Of a DNA stretch of 42,626 nt, positions 16,621-25,608 are shown one piece after another. The DNA is from Candidatus Methylobacter favarea (GTDB lineage: Bacteria; Pseudomonadota; Gammaproteobacteria; Methylococcales; Methylomonadaceae). Location of the stretch: assembly GCF_902806695.1 (NCBI RefSeq), contig NZ_CADCXN010000060.1, positions 1-42,626 of the forward strand, read 5' to 3'. The notes under the pieces are model-generated. The model was not told the DNA's origin and did no database searches. It saw only the letters and a program-made list of their open reading frames with translations. The translations under genes were made by a program, and so were the position numbers. Each line of letters begins with the position of its first letter. Position 1 is the stretch's first letter.

Positions 16621-17000
16621 CAGGCTAATCTTTTCACGCGTTCCGACGGACTTATCACGTCAGTCAAGCGGATGCCGAACTTATCGTTTACCACAACCAC
16701 TTCCGCATGAGCTATCAGGGTGCCGTTCACCAACACATCCAGCGGTTCTCCGGCAAAACGGTCCAGTTCCACAACCGAGCCTTGATTCAGCTGTAAAAGA
16801 TTCCGGATATTAATCTGCGTCCGGCCAACTTCCATGGACATGGTCACCGGAACGTCCAGGATAACATCAAGATTAACTTCATCTGTCGGGGCTGGTGAGG
16901 TTTTTTTAGTGTCCCCTGGGCTGGAAAATTCCTGGAAGGCGGCGGTCTCAACATCATTATCAGTTTCTGCATCAGCAGAGGCGTTTAAATTTTCGCTCAT
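16620..17000 (-). CDS. fliN: Flagellar motor switch protein FliN
   Basis: The protein has 126 residues. An acidic, Thr/Ser-rich N-terminal tail of about 40 residues is followed by a SpoA domain: NLDVILDVPVTMSMEVGRTQ, INIRNLLQLNQGSVVELDRF, AGEPLDVLVNGTLIAHAEVV and NDKFGIRLTDVISPSERVK. FliN multimerises with FliM in the C-ring, where it controls rotation sense and binds export cargo through FliH. It starts 56 bases after fliM. Confidence 0.94.
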   Translation of the reverse strand: MSENLNASADAETDNDVETAAFQEFSSPGDTKKTSPAPTDEVNLDVILDVPVTMSMEVGRTQINIRNLLQLNQGSVVELDRFAGEPLDVLVNGTLIAHAEVVVVNDKFGIRLTDVISPSERVKRLA

Positions 17001-17056
17001 CTTTTTTTCCTGGCCTGATAGCGTTATAGTTTAATCTCGTAATTTTTTCAGCCGAT

Positions 17057-18037
17057 TCACGGCATTACCTTTTCAATAATCTGCACGGCGTAATTTCCAT
17101 CCGATACGCCGACTTTACCTGTAAAAACAGGAATGCCCTCCGCCTTAAGCATCACTGTATCAGGCATATCTATTGGAATTACATCGCCTTTTTTTAAATT
17201 CATCACGTCTCTTATAGTCATATTTTTTTCTACAAAAAGACTATTTACACTTACATCCGCTCTGAGAATTTCATTGCGGAAAGCCACTTGCCAGCTATCC
17301 CCCACCTCACCGCTGTCACTACTGATGGCGTCCAGCAAGTCCCTGATAGGTTCAACCATCGAGTACGGCATGGTAATGCTGATGTCGCCTCCGCCTCCTT
17401 CCAACTCGACATGAATAGTAGAGACCACTACAATTTCTGCAGGGCCGACAATATTGGCAAAGCGCGGGTTGACTTCCGAGCTTATATATTCAAAATTCAG
17501 TTCCATAACCGGTTTCCACGCTTCTTTCAGGTCTTTGAAAACCATTTCAATAATTAACCGAACCACCCGCATTTCAGTGGGCGTGAACTCCTTCCCTTCG
17601 GCCTGATAAAGCTGTCCTGTCCCGCCAAAAAAGTTATCCACCACAGTAAATACCAAACGCGGCTCAATAACTATTAATGCCCGTCCACGCAAGGGGGCAA
17701 AGCGGGCAACCGTCAAATTGGTTGGCACCAGAAGGCCTTGCACATATTCGGAAAACTTTTGAACCTGAATGCCGGATATAAAAATTTCTGCAGAACGGCG
17801 CAGAAAATTGAATAATGAAATACGGAAAAGCCGGGAGAATCTTTCATTAACCATTTCAAGGGTCGGCATGCGCCCTCGAACAATCCTTTCCTGACTGGTA
17901 AAGTCATATAACCTAATACCCCCAAGCTCCTGAAGTTCATCGAACTCACTTTCCGCCTCAGCTTCAGTTTCTATATCGCCATCGTCTACGCCGTTTAGTA
18001 GCGCATCAATTTCTGCTTGAGAAAGTAAGTCGCTCAT
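17057..18037 (-). CDS. fliM: Flagellar motor switch protein FliM
   Basis: The protein has 326 residues. The N-terminus SDLLSQAEIDALLNGVDDGD is the CheY-phosphate-binding peptide. A CheC-like middle domain follows (MVNERFSRLFRISLFNFLRR, FGGTGQLYQAEGKEFTPTEM), then a C-terminal SpoA domain (ADVSVNSLFVEKNMTIRDVM, NLKKGDVIPIDMPDTVML). The intact CheY-binding peptide implies that chemotaxis signalling exists in the cell even though che genes are absent from this locus. It starts three bases after fliL. Confidence 0.95.
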   Translation of the reverse strand: MSDLLSQAEIDALLNGVDDGDIETEAEAESEFDELQELGGIRLYDFTSQERIVRGRMPTLEMVNERFSRLFRISLFNFLRRSAEIFISGIQVQKFSEYVQGLLVPTNLTVARFAPLRGRALIVIEPRLVFTVVDNFFGGTGQLYQAEGKEFTPTEMRVVRLIIEMVFKDLKEAWKPVMELNFEYISSEVNPRFANIVGPAEIVVVSTIHVELEGGGGDISITMPYSMVEPIRDLLDAISSDSGEVGDSWQVAFRNEILRADVSVNSLFVEKNMTIRDVMNLKKGDVIPIDMPDTVMLKAEGIPVFTGKVGVSDGNYAVQIIEKVMP

Positions 18038-18040
18038 GAT

Positions 18041-18541
18041 TTATTGCATGACAAAGGAAGTAAAAAAGACTTCTTTAATATGGCTCTTCCCTGCCATTTT
18101 CATCAATACCTCCGTTACTTCCCTAAGCATGGCGCTGCGCAATTTTTCTTTTCCTTCGCGGTTTTTTAACTCATCCGCTTGTTGAGCGCTCATTAGCATC
18201 AGTAAATTATTACGCACCATGGGTTCATGTTTTTTTAAGGCGTCAATGGTTTCCTGCCCTTCAACCAGAAAAGCCACGGAAATTCGCATCAGTTTGGCTG
18301 ATGAGTCTTTTGGGAAATTAACAATAAAAGGATTGCTCATGTCGTAATAAAGCTTTTCCCCCGCCTCTTCTTCTTCATGACTTGCACTTTTCTCCACCGC
18401 GGCCGGGACTGGAGTGCCTTTTAAAAAGAAAAAAGCAGCGCCCCCGCCGATTAATAAAACCAATAGGGCAATACCTCCGATGACAACAATTTTTTTGGAG
18501 AACTTCTTTTTCTTCCCAGTCGCGTGTTCAACTTGAGCCAT
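18041..18541 (-). CDS. fliL: Flagellar basal body-associated protein FliL
   Basis: The protein has 166 residues. A basic cytoplasmic start (KKKKFSKK) precedes one membrane helix (about 20-42), a short charged linker and a periplasmic domain ending KEVFFTSFVMQ, the typical FliL C-terminus. FliL surrounds the stators and supports torque. It is the first gene of this run; fliK and the hook-basal body genes are not next to it. Confidence 0.9.
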   Translation of the reverse strand: MAQVEHATGKKKKFSKKIVVIGGIALLVLLIGGGAAFFFLKGTPVPAAVEKSASHEEEEAGEKLYYDMSNPFIVNFPKDSSAKLMRISVAFLVEGQETIDALKKHEPMVRNNLLMLMSAQQADELKNREGKEKLRSAMLREVTEVLMKMAGKSHIKEVFFTSFVMQ

Positions 18542-18851
18542 ATTTAAAATCCTTTGTTTTTTAAAAATTAAGCAATTTAAAGACCGACTATTGATTTTTT
18601 TTATAAAACAATAAGTTGGATGATTAAATAAGTTGCGGTGTCAATAAACCGACACGAGATAATTAACCGGATAAAAATGAAGTATAGAAGAAGGTCGTTG
18701 TAAAAATACGACTCTGGAAATTAAACTAAAAGAATAAAAAATTTTAAGTGCAGCAAGAAATCCCACATTGTTATGGGAGAATATAGTTAAAAAGCGATTT
18801 CATTGAGGGTGCAAACAACTGCCAATTGGTTATCAAGTAATTATCCCAAGA
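18542..18851. other. Intergenic region upstream of fliL
   Basis: This is a 310-base AT-rich gap between the fliL start and the end of the amylosucrase gene. On the minus strand TTGACA (about 18638-18643) lies within GTGTC-GGTTTATT-GACAC, a short inverted repeat, and could be a -35 box, but no good -10 stands at the right distance. I found no sigma-54 site (TGGCAC-N5-TTGC). The fliL promoter is therefore unassigned. Confidence 0.35.
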
Positions 18852-20807
18852 TTAATACTCACTAAGCCAATAGAAATGGAAAGGCTGCAGAACCAGGTGC
18901 TCTCTAAAAATAGTGGGTTTTTTGCCGGAATATAAATCCGTGAGCTGACTATAAATTTTAAAGCCCGAATAGCTCATGGTTTGCAAATTAAGATGCTGCG
19001 GCTCGGCGCTAAAATTGCAAATGACCAGGACGCGTTCAGAAGGGCGGTTGAAATCAAAACGCACAAAAGCAAATAAATGCTGATTGCCGGCATCAATCAG
19101 CTGACGATTGTTGAAATCGGCAAAGGCGGTGATTTCCTTGCGTATGGCAATCATTTTTTTTAGAGAGCTGAACAGAGTATTTTCTATGGTTCCCGGTTTT
19201 TTTCGCAGCTCTGCTCGGTCCCAGTTAATTTTCGGGCGATGAATCCAGCGGCTGTCACTTGACTTATTGATTTCATCAAGATAGTTATAGTCATTGAAAG
19301 TCCCGATTTCATCGCCATAGTAAAGCAGCGGAATTCCGCCAAAAGAAAAAATAATGCTGTGCAGCAAAAGGATTTTATCGATGGCCCCCGCAATGGCTTT
19401 TTCATCTCCTGACGCGCACGCTTTTTCGAGTCCGGCAAGAGAAGCCAGCGAACCTGAAATACGGGCATCTCCGGTTTTGTCATTGCGCATAAAAGGCACG
19501 CCGCTGGCAAAAGAACCCTCATAATTACCGGTATAAAAATCAATTAAAAACTGGCGATGCGCATAAGGCTCATAGCCCACTTCGCGAATGTCCTTGTCAT
19601 CAAAACCCAAACCGATATCATCATGACAGCGCACATAATTCAGCCAAGTGGCCCGATCCAGTTTATCGGGCAGACTTTTCAAGCCCTGATAAAGCAGTTT
19701 ACTGTTTTTGGTGGCAAGAGCATCCCATAACAGCGCCATCAAAGTGGCGTTATAGGCAATCTCGCATTCCTTGGCGATTATGGCGTCCTCGCCGAAGTAT
19801 TTAATAATTTCTACCGGCGCGACAATGGCTTCGGCAATAAACAGCGCGCCCGGCGCAGTAACCTGGCAGCAGTCCTTCATTAATTGCAAAAGCAGATGGG
19901 CTTCGCGTTCATTCTGGCAGCTTGTGCCCATTTTTTTCCATAAAAACGCTACGGCATCAAGCCGTATGACATCGGCGCCCTGATTAATCCAGAATAAAAT
20001 AACATCCAGCATTTCAATAAACACGGCAGGATTGCTGTAATTCAGATCCCATTGATAATCATGGAAAATGGTCATGACCCATTTTTGCATGGTCTCATTC
20101 CAGGTAAAATTTCCAGGATCCGTTTGCGGGAAAATCTCCGGCATGCTCTGCTCAAACATGTCCGGAATTTCACGGTTGTCAAAGATATAATAATAATCCT
20201 GATATTTTGGATCGCCTGCCATCGCCTTCTGAGCCCATTCATGTTCATCAGAGGTGTGGTTAACCACCACATCCAGCACCAGTAAAATGTCGCGTTTCCT
20301 GAATTCGTCAGCGACCGCCTGCAAATCTTCCAGCGTCCCTATACGATCGTCGATTTCCCGAAAGTTACTGATCGCATAACCGCCGTCACTTTTGCCGGTC
20401 GGACATTGCAGAATCGGCATGATATGGACAAAATTAATGCCCAGCTCCTGAAGATAAGCCGTTTTTATCGCCACATCCTGTAAGCTGCCCGCGAAACCGC
20501 TGCTGTATAAGGCCATGCCGACCCATTTCTGGCTTAAAAACCAGTTATGATCATTTTCCCGGGCAATGTCCAGCTTTTCCAGATATTCCAGGCGATTGAT
20601 GTATTTTCTTGCCAGCGTTTCTACAAGATGCAACATTTGTAATTTAAAATCTTCCCTTTGCCCATAAAGATGCTGAAAAAGGTTATGAATCGCATAAAAG
20701 TTTGCGCCGAGCCGGGTATAAAAATGGCGAAGATCCTGACGTTTGATTTCTGGCTTCAAATCATCCAAAATTTCATTCAGCAATGAATGGGAAATCTGTT
20801 CGTACAT
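18852..20807 (-). CDS. ams: Amylosucrase (GH13)
   Basis: The protein has 651 residues, the usual amylosucrase length. An N-terminal helical domain (about 1-90) is followed by a GH13 barrel: region I DVVVNHTS, region II GADVIRLDAVAFLWK with nucleophile D284, region III ALFIAEAIVAP with acid/base E326, and region IV YVRCHDDIGLGF with H395 and D396. A beta-rich C-terminal domain ends the protein. The HDDIG and FIAEAI forms are those of amylosucrase rather than alpha-amylase. The enzyme moves the glucose of sucrose to an alpha-1,4-glucan and releases fructose, so it links sucrose to glycogen. It is the last gene of the sps-spp-fruK-ams operon, the order known in methanotrophs. Confidence 0.9.
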   Translation of the reverse strand: MYEQISHSLLNEILDDLKPEIKRQDLRHFYTRLGANFYAIHNLFQHLYGQREDFKLQMLHLVETLARKYINRLEYLEKLDIARENDHNWFLSQKWVGMALYSSGFAGSLQDVAIKTAYLQELGINFVHIMPILQCPTGKSDGGYAISNFREIDDRIGTLEDLQAVADEFRKRDILLVLDVVVNHTSDEHEWAQKAMAGDPKYQDYYYIFDNREIPDMFEQSMPEIFPQTDPGNFTWNETMQKWVMTIFHDYQWDLNYSNPAVFIEMLDVILFWINQGADVIRLDAVAFLWKKMGTSCQNEREAHLLLQLMKDCCQVTAPGALFIAEAIVAPVEIIKYFGEDAIIAKECEIAYNATLMALLWDALATKNSKLLYQGLKSLPDKLDRATWLNYVRCHDDIGLGFDDKDIREVGYEPYAHRQFLIDFYTGNYEGSFASGVPFMRNDKTGDARISGSLASLAGLEKACASGDEKAIAGAIDKILLLHSIIFSFGGIPLLYYGDEIGTFNDYNYLDEINKSSDSRWIHRPKINWDRAELRKKPGTIENTLFSSLKKMIAIRKEITAFADFNNRQLIDAGNQHLFAFVRFDFNRPSERVLVICNFSAEPQHLNLQTMSYSGFKIYSQLTDLYSGKKPTIFREHLVLQPFHFYWLSEY

Positions 20808-20850
20808 ACTGGTCTCTTATTAAATAAATGGGTTTTGCAATAACGGGCGT

Positions 20851-21738
20851 TTAAGCCAATGCCCAGGCCTGTATAAACGGCTGGTAAAAAGCCGCATCAT
20901 CGATACTCGCCCCGCGCTGACCCACGAGGGCCGACGCAAACGCCTGCGCGCGTTCCAGGGTCAGCTGCAGGGGCCAGCCAAGATTAAGCCCGAGCAGGAG
21001 AACTGAAGCAAAGGCGTCACCGGCGCCTACCGTATCGATTACCTGTAATGCCGGGACGGGCGCTACGGCAAAATAGTCCCCGTCCGCAGTCACGGCCAGA
21101 GCCCCTTGTTCACCACAGGTGACGATCAGTCCTTCAAGATCATGCGCCTTTTGAAAAGTCTGCATGCCGGTTTTAATATCGGTGGAGGGCCCTTGCAGGG
21201 CCTGTAGTTCATGATGATTCAGTTTAACCCAGTCGGCAGCGTCTAAAAGCCGCAAAACATCAGCTTTCTGCCACCAGGGATCGCGCAGGTTGACATCCAT
21301 GAAAATCTTGCCGTGGTGCCGCCGCTTTAAAACGTCCAGCGCCCGTCTTGAAACTTCATTACGCAGGGCCAGACTGCCATGATAAAGCAGCCCCTGGCTA
21401 TCTTTTGCATCCAGCTCACCCGCGGCAATATAGTCATAGGCTTGTTCAGGCAGTATATGATAGCCGGGTTCCCCCTGTTCAATAATTACCTGCACTGTTC
21501 CTGTCGGATGCATGCTGTCCCGCTGCAGAGCGGATAAATCCATCTGCCATGCCCGCATGGCCGTTTGTATGGCCTCGCCGTTTTGATCCTGTCCTATCCG
21601 GCTGATAAATCGCGGCGTCTGGCCGAAAGCCTGCAAATGCCAGGCCACATTAAACGGCGCACCGCCCATAATATGACTGCCATCAGGAAACTGATCAAAC
21701 AGCACTTCGCCAAAAATACTGAGACGGCTATTATTCAT
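20851..21738 (-). CDS. fruK: Fructokinase (PfkB family)
   Basis: The protein has 295 residues with the PfkB/ribokinase fold: FGEVLFDQFPDGSHIMGGAP with the substrate-binding GG, then NVAWHLQAFG, and the C-terminal anion-hole motif DTVGAGDAFASVLLLG with the catalytic Asp of GAGD. It phosphorylates the fructose released by amylosucrase or sucrose breakdown to fructose-6-phosphate, the acceptor for sucrose phosphate synthase. Its ATG overlaps the end of spp by eight bases. Substrate is inferred from operon context; the motifs alone give only a sugar kinase. Confidence 0.87.
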   Translation of the reverse strand: MNNSRLSIFGEVLFDQFPDGSHIMGGAPFNVAWHLQAFGQTPRFISRIGQDQNGEAIQTAMRAWQMDLSALQRDSMHPTGTVQVIIEQGEPGYHILPEQAYDYIAAGELDAKDSQGLLYHGSLALRNEVSRRALDVLKRRHHGKIFMDVNLRDPWWQKADVLRLLDAADWVKLNHHELQALQGPSTDIKTGMQTFQKAHDLEGLIVTCGEQGALAVTADGDYFAVAPVPALQVIDTVGAGDAFASVLLLGLNLGWPLQLTLERAQAFASALVGQRGASIDDAAFYQPFIQAWALA

Positions 21739-22579
21739 CTGTTTTCATCCATTGTTGCGTGCAGGGCAGAAAATGAGCAAGGCCTTCTAAAATACCGGCG
21801 CTGTAATTGCCGTTCATTCCCATAAAACCACCCTTGGCCAGATAAAGGGCAGGTCCGGTTGACTGCAGTTGCGCCAATTGCACCGCTTCCTTTTTAATAT
21901 CAGGGCTGGCATTGGCGACCACTACCGATTTGATGGCGCTGGTCAACACAAGTAAATCATTGCCGCTGTCCCCGGCAAAAACGGTATTTTCGACAGTAAA
22001 CCCCAGGTGCTGCATCAAAAAGCAGATGGCATGAAATTTAGTGGCGCTGGCCGGCAACACATCCAAAAGGCCGTTTTTTTCGGCTTCATCGACACTGTAA
22101 ACCAATTCCGCACGAATGGCGTACTGCGCCAGTCGTCCGCGCATCGCCTCCAGTAATTGCGGTATATCAGTATCCAGCGAAACATAATAGCTGAGTTTGA
22201 ACCGGTTCTGCTTAGCATTTTCCTGTAGCACCAAGTCGGGTAAATGAGCAAACAGCTGCTGCATATCGGCATGCTCTCTGCCTTGCCAGTCGGGTGCAAT
22301 TTCTTCTGCCCATTGCGGCCAGGCCTGCCAGACCCCGGCCGTTAATGTATAAATGCTGGTGCCTACGTCGCCTATGACAAAATCCGGCTGCGGCAGACTG
22401 TATTCAGCAATCGCCTGTTCCACCAGGGCCTTATGCCTGCCCGTTACATAGGTCAATACTATTTCAGGGTGCTTTGCCAGTGCCGAAAAAATCGTCCTAG
22501 CCTGAGCCGATTCAGGACAGTTCCCGTTAGGCAGCAAGGTGCCATCCAGATCAGTACAAACAAGAATGGAGTCAGTCAT
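21731..22579 (-). CDS. spp: Sucrose-6-phosphate phosphatase (HAD family)
   Basis: The protein has 282 residues. HAD motif I is LVCTDLDGTLLPNG, with the nucleophile and acid/base Asp pair. A cap region follows, and motif IV is VFAGDSGNDLLVL. FKLSYYVSLDTD and ATKFHAICFLMQHLG fit the S6PP branch. It removes phosphate from sucrose-6-phosphate made by the upstream enzyme and pulls synthesis forward. It starts nine bases after sps. Confidence 0.9.
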   Translation of the reverse strand: MTDSILVCTDLDGTLLPNGNCPESAQARTIFSALAKHPEIVLTYVTGRHKALVEQAIAEYSLPQPDFVIGDVGTSIYTLTAGVWQAWPQWAEEIAPDWQGREHADMQQLFAHLPDLVLQENAKQNRFKLSYYVSLDTDIPQLLEAMRGRLAQYAIRAELVYSVDEAEKNGLLDVLPASATKFHAICFLMQHLGFTVENTVFAGDSGNDLLVLTSAIKSVVVANASPDIKKEAVQLAQLQSTGPALYLAKGGFMGMNGNYSAGILEGLAHFLPCTQQWMKTDE

Positions 22580-22588
22580 AGGCCAGGA

Positions 22589-24739
22589 TTATTCATTATT
22601 GAAAAAATTGTAGTGTTCGATAGCCTCAATAATACCCAACGCATAAGGCTGTTCTGCGAAATAAATCCGCTCCGGCTCATCAAGTTGCGCCAGTTCAGCG
22701 CGGTATTGATTGGCGACGACCACGGCAAGCGTGTTGCCCCGCATCATATCTTCATCCGCTGCCGAGCCGCCGGCAACCAGAATACGTTCCAGAGGAATAT
22801 TCCACTGCTGGGCGAAATAACGCAACGCCAGTCCTTTGGATGCGCGTACCGGTAACACGTCAAAAAAATGTCCGAACACTTGATGGGTGTTGACCGACTG
22901 CTCTTTCTGGCGCAACAGTGTAGTAATTTCGTCCACGGGCGGCGCGAGCTCGGCATTATAATAATAGGAAATTTTAAAACGGCTTTGTTCACTTTTAGGC
23001 TGCAAGTCAAGACCCGGCACTTCGGCAAGAATCCGCCGCATAACTCTCGGATTCCAGTGATAGTCAATATGCCTGGCCCAGGCGGCATCGGCGGTAATAT
23101 GCGGCGCATAATAAATTTCCGTGCCCAGACTGGTAATTAATACATCCGGCGTCGGCACGCTGTTTTTTTTCAATACCGCTAAGGCCGAATCAAGCCTGCG
23201 GCCGGTAACAATGCCAAAAAACACATGTTTGCGCTTTTTACGGATATAGCGGGTAAATTCCAGAAGTCCTTCCGGGTGGCCAAGCAGGCTTTGATCAATA
23301 TCGGTAAAAATGGCGCGGTTACGATATAACGATGCGTTGCGGTTAGGGACAATTTTCGGCACCGGCGCCTGCTGCTCCAGCAATGGCCTGATGCGGTCCA
23401 GATATTTTTCGGCATGAGCCTGCCAGGAATAAAATTTCCGGACATTCTTTAAGCCGCTATCAGAGAACATCCGCCACTGGCCGGGCGCTTTAAGCAGGCT
23501 TAGCAATGCCTCAGTGATAGCCTGTTTATTCAAGGGATCAATCAATATACCATTGCGGCAATTGCCGATAATATCTACCGGCCCTCCATTTTCAGTGGCC
23601 ACCAGGGGTAAACCGCAAGCGGCCGCTTCCAGCAGTGTCAGGCCAAACGGTTCGGTCAGGGCCGGATTGACAAAGACGCCTTTGGAAAGCGCCGCCAATC
23701 GGTAAATATCCGGCACCTCGCCTTGTTTGTGCTGTTTGGGAACAGCAATAAATCCATACAGATCATAAACATCAATCAATACCATAATTTCAGTTAATAC
23801 TGACTGTGCGCCTTCGTCCATTTCCCTAATATCGGTACGATTGCCCGCGACGATTAGCAGATTTGCCAGTGTTCGCAGTTCGTCGGATTCACCGTACGCT
23901 TCAATCAGCGTATTTATGTTCTTGCGTTCATCAGGGCGAGAAAGCGCCAGAATTATCGGTTTTTCGGGGCTAATTAAAAACCGTTCAAGTTCGCGGCTAA
24001 AAGCAATTTCATCCATTGCGCCTTCAGGCGGATAAAACTGATCAAGATCGGTGCCGGGCGGAATAACAACCATACGTTCCGGTTGATAATAATCATAAAG
24101 TTCGTACTGTCCGGTAATTTCGTTATGAGTGCTGGTAATCACCAGCTCCGCATTGGCCAACACATCTTCTTCGGCATTGATACGCCGCGAAAGATGGTAG
24201 CGCTGTTCAATCACATCGCCATGTAATCCCATCGCCAGCAGCCGGCCGCGTTTATCGCGCCCCAGAGAATGGCCAGTATGCACAAGCGGAATGCCGGTCA
24301 AATGCGACAAGCGCATTCCCACATAACCGGCATCGGCATAATGGCTGTGTAAAATATCGGGAAGCCGCGATTGCTGGCGCAGCCATTGCAGGAGATTATC
24401 CGCAAATATATCCAGATAATCCCAGAGATCTTCTTTTTTTAAATAACCTTGAGGGCCGGCCAGTATGCGAATAATTTGCGCACGATCGGATAAAGGCTCA
24501 ACTTCAGTGCGGTAATCTTCATCTATATCCGCATCAATAACCAGTCGCGTTGCCAGATCAACGCGTTCCACATTCTCCTGAAGAGCCAGCGCCCGGGCAA
24601 GATCAACGACATATTTGGTTTGACCGCCGGTATCGGCATCACGGCCCAGCTCCAGATCATGGCCGCGAATCAGGCCATGGATGCTGATCAATAGTATATA
24701 AAGCGGCTTTTTTTTGGCTGTCATAACTGCTCCAGTCAA
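22589..24739 (-). CDS. sps: Sucrose-phosphate synthase with C-terminal phosphatase-like domain
   Basis: The protein has 716 residues. Residues 1-460 form a GT4 glycosyltransferase: HDLELGRDADTGGQTKYVVD near the start, ALSRPDERKNINTLIEAYGE in the middle, and EPFGLTLLEAAACGLPLVAT for the nucleotide-sugar site. From about residue 480 a second, HAD-like domain begins with AIFTDIDQSLLG and continues with GIVTGRRLDSALAVLKK and ILVAGGSAADEDMM. It keeps the DxD pair but has Ser where S6PPs have Thr, and the motif IV GDSGND is changed to GGSAADED. Joined domains of this type are known in plant and methanotroph SPS. It makes sucrose-6-phosphate from UDP-glucose and fructose-6-phosphate. GGAG lies seven bases before ATG 24739. 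Confidence 0.92.
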   Translation of the reverse strand: MTGAVMTAKKKPLYILLISIHGLIRGHDLELGRDADTGGQTKYVVDLARALALQENVERVDLATRLVIDADIDEDYRTEVEPLSDRAQIIRILAGPQGYLKKEDLWDYLDIFADNLLQWLRQQSRLPDILHSHYADAGYVGMRLSHLTGIPLVHTGHSLGRDKRGRLLAMGLHGDVIEQRYHLSRRINAEEDVLANAELVITSTHNEITGQYELYDYYQPERMVVIPPGTDLDQFYPPEGAMDEIAFSRELERFLISPEKPIILALSRPDERKNINTLIEAYGESDELRTLANLLIVAGNRTDIREMDEGAQSVLTEIMVLIDVYDLYGFIAVPKQHKQGEVPDIYRLAALSKGVFVNPALTEPFGLTLLEAAACGLPLVATENGGPVDIIGNCRNGILIDPLNKQAITEALLSLLKAPGQWRMFSDSGLKNVRKFYSWQAHAEKYLDRIRPLLEQQAPVPKIVPNRNASLYRNRAIFTDIDQSLLGHPEGLLEFTRYIRKKRKHVFFGIVTGRRLDSALAVLKKNSVPTPDVLITSLGTEIYYAPHITADAAWARHIDYHWNPRVMRRILAEVPGLDLQPKSEQSRFKISYYYNAELAPPVDEITTLLRQKEQSVNTHQVFGHFFDVLPVRASKGLALRYFAQQWNIPLERILVAGGSAADEDMMRGNTLAVVVANQYRAELAQLDEPERIYFAEQPYALGIIEAIEHYNFFNNE

Positions 24740-25070
24740 TGAGAATTAAAATGTTTTTTAGCGCTCTTTTGAATTCAACAAGTGCAAGCTCTTTTAATTC
24801 TGCCAGCGATCAGTGAACTTATGAAAACCAGCTGAGTTAAATAAAAAGATAGCAGATAGAAGGGGTAAAGAAAATAGCCATGATAATTGGGAGAACCGCG
24901 GCGTATCTCCATCAGCAGCTATTTTAGCCGGGCTTCATTTTACTAATATTAAAATTCTGTATTTTTAAGGTTTATATGGCTTAAGTTGTGCACCTGAAAA
25001 AGAGGGCATGCCCTGGCATTAAATATCAAGTTTTGTCATTGCACATTTTAACATTGGACATCAGGCAGCA
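24740..25070. other. Divergent intergenic region with promoter of the sucrose operon
   Basis: This 331-base gap separates sps (minus) from the M23 peptidase gene (plus). It is AT-rich next to sps and contains the direct repeat listed separately. A minus-strand TTGCAC is present near the repeat, but I could not place a consistent -10 box. Nothing else was recognised. Confidence 0.4.
24763..24800 (-). promoter_or_regulatory. Direct repeat upstream of sps, possible regulator site
   Basis: GCTCTTTTGAATTC (24763-24776) and GCTCTTTTAATTC (24788-24800) are near-identical and spaced 25 bases start to start, within 65 bases of the sps start codon. Two tandem copies at this distance suggest a regulator-binding region, perhaps for salt-responsive control. 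That role is inference; no known consensus was matched. Confidence 0.35.
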
Positions 25071-25592
25071 ATGAAAACGCTTTTTGCTTTGCTGATGCTG
25101 GCCGGCCTTCTTCTGGCCGCCGTCTTGATTGTGATTCCGCATCCTCCTGCGGTGTTCTCGCTGCTGACAGCCGCTGCGCCGTCCGCATTGCCGATTCCCG
25201 TTGAGGGCGGGTCGCACAATGCCATCGTCGACTCCTGGGGAAGTCTGCGCGGCCGCGGCCGCCGGCATAAAGGCATAGACATTTTCGCAAAACGCGGCAC
25301 GCGGGTCCTGGCGCCGGTGCAAGGCCTGGTTCTCGGCATAGGTCAAAATCGCCTCGGCGGCAATTTTGTCAGCCTGTTGGGTCCCGGTCTTCAAATCCAC
25401 TACTTCGCCCATCTGGACCGCTTCGGGCCTATTAAAAAGTTCGGGCTCGTTCAGCGCGGCGATGTGCTCGGCTATGTCGGCAATACCGGCAATGCCAAAG
25501 CAACGCCGCCGCATTTGCATTACGGTCTTTATGTCTACCCTGAGGGGGCAATCAATCCCTATCCGCTGCTTATGGCCGCTCCTGCCGATTAG
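25071..25592 (+). CDS. M23 family metallopeptidase, membrane-anchored or secreted
   Basis: The protein has 173 residues. Residues 1-22 are a hydrophobic signal or anchor. The LytM/M23 domain holds H66 and D70 (HKGIDIFAKRGTRVLAPVQG) and H148/H150 (ATPPHLHYGLYVYPEG), the four expected zinc and catalytic positions. YFAHLDRFGP supplies a further conserved His. It probably cuts peptidoglycan cross-bridges or regulates an amidase in the periplasm. It stands alone between the sucrose operon and a convergent aldehyde dehydrogenase gene. Confidence 0.85.
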   Translation: MKTLFALLMLAGLLLAAVLIVIPHPPAVFSLLTAAAPSALPIPVEGGSHNAIVDSWGSLRGRGRRHKGIDIFAKRGTRVLAPVQGLVLGIGQNRLGGNFVSLLGPGLQIHYFAHLDRFGPIKKFGLVQRGDVLGYVGNTGNAKATPPHLHYGLYVYPEGAINPYPLLMAAPAD

Positions 25593-25608
25593 ATTAGGAA
25601 AGGAGAAA

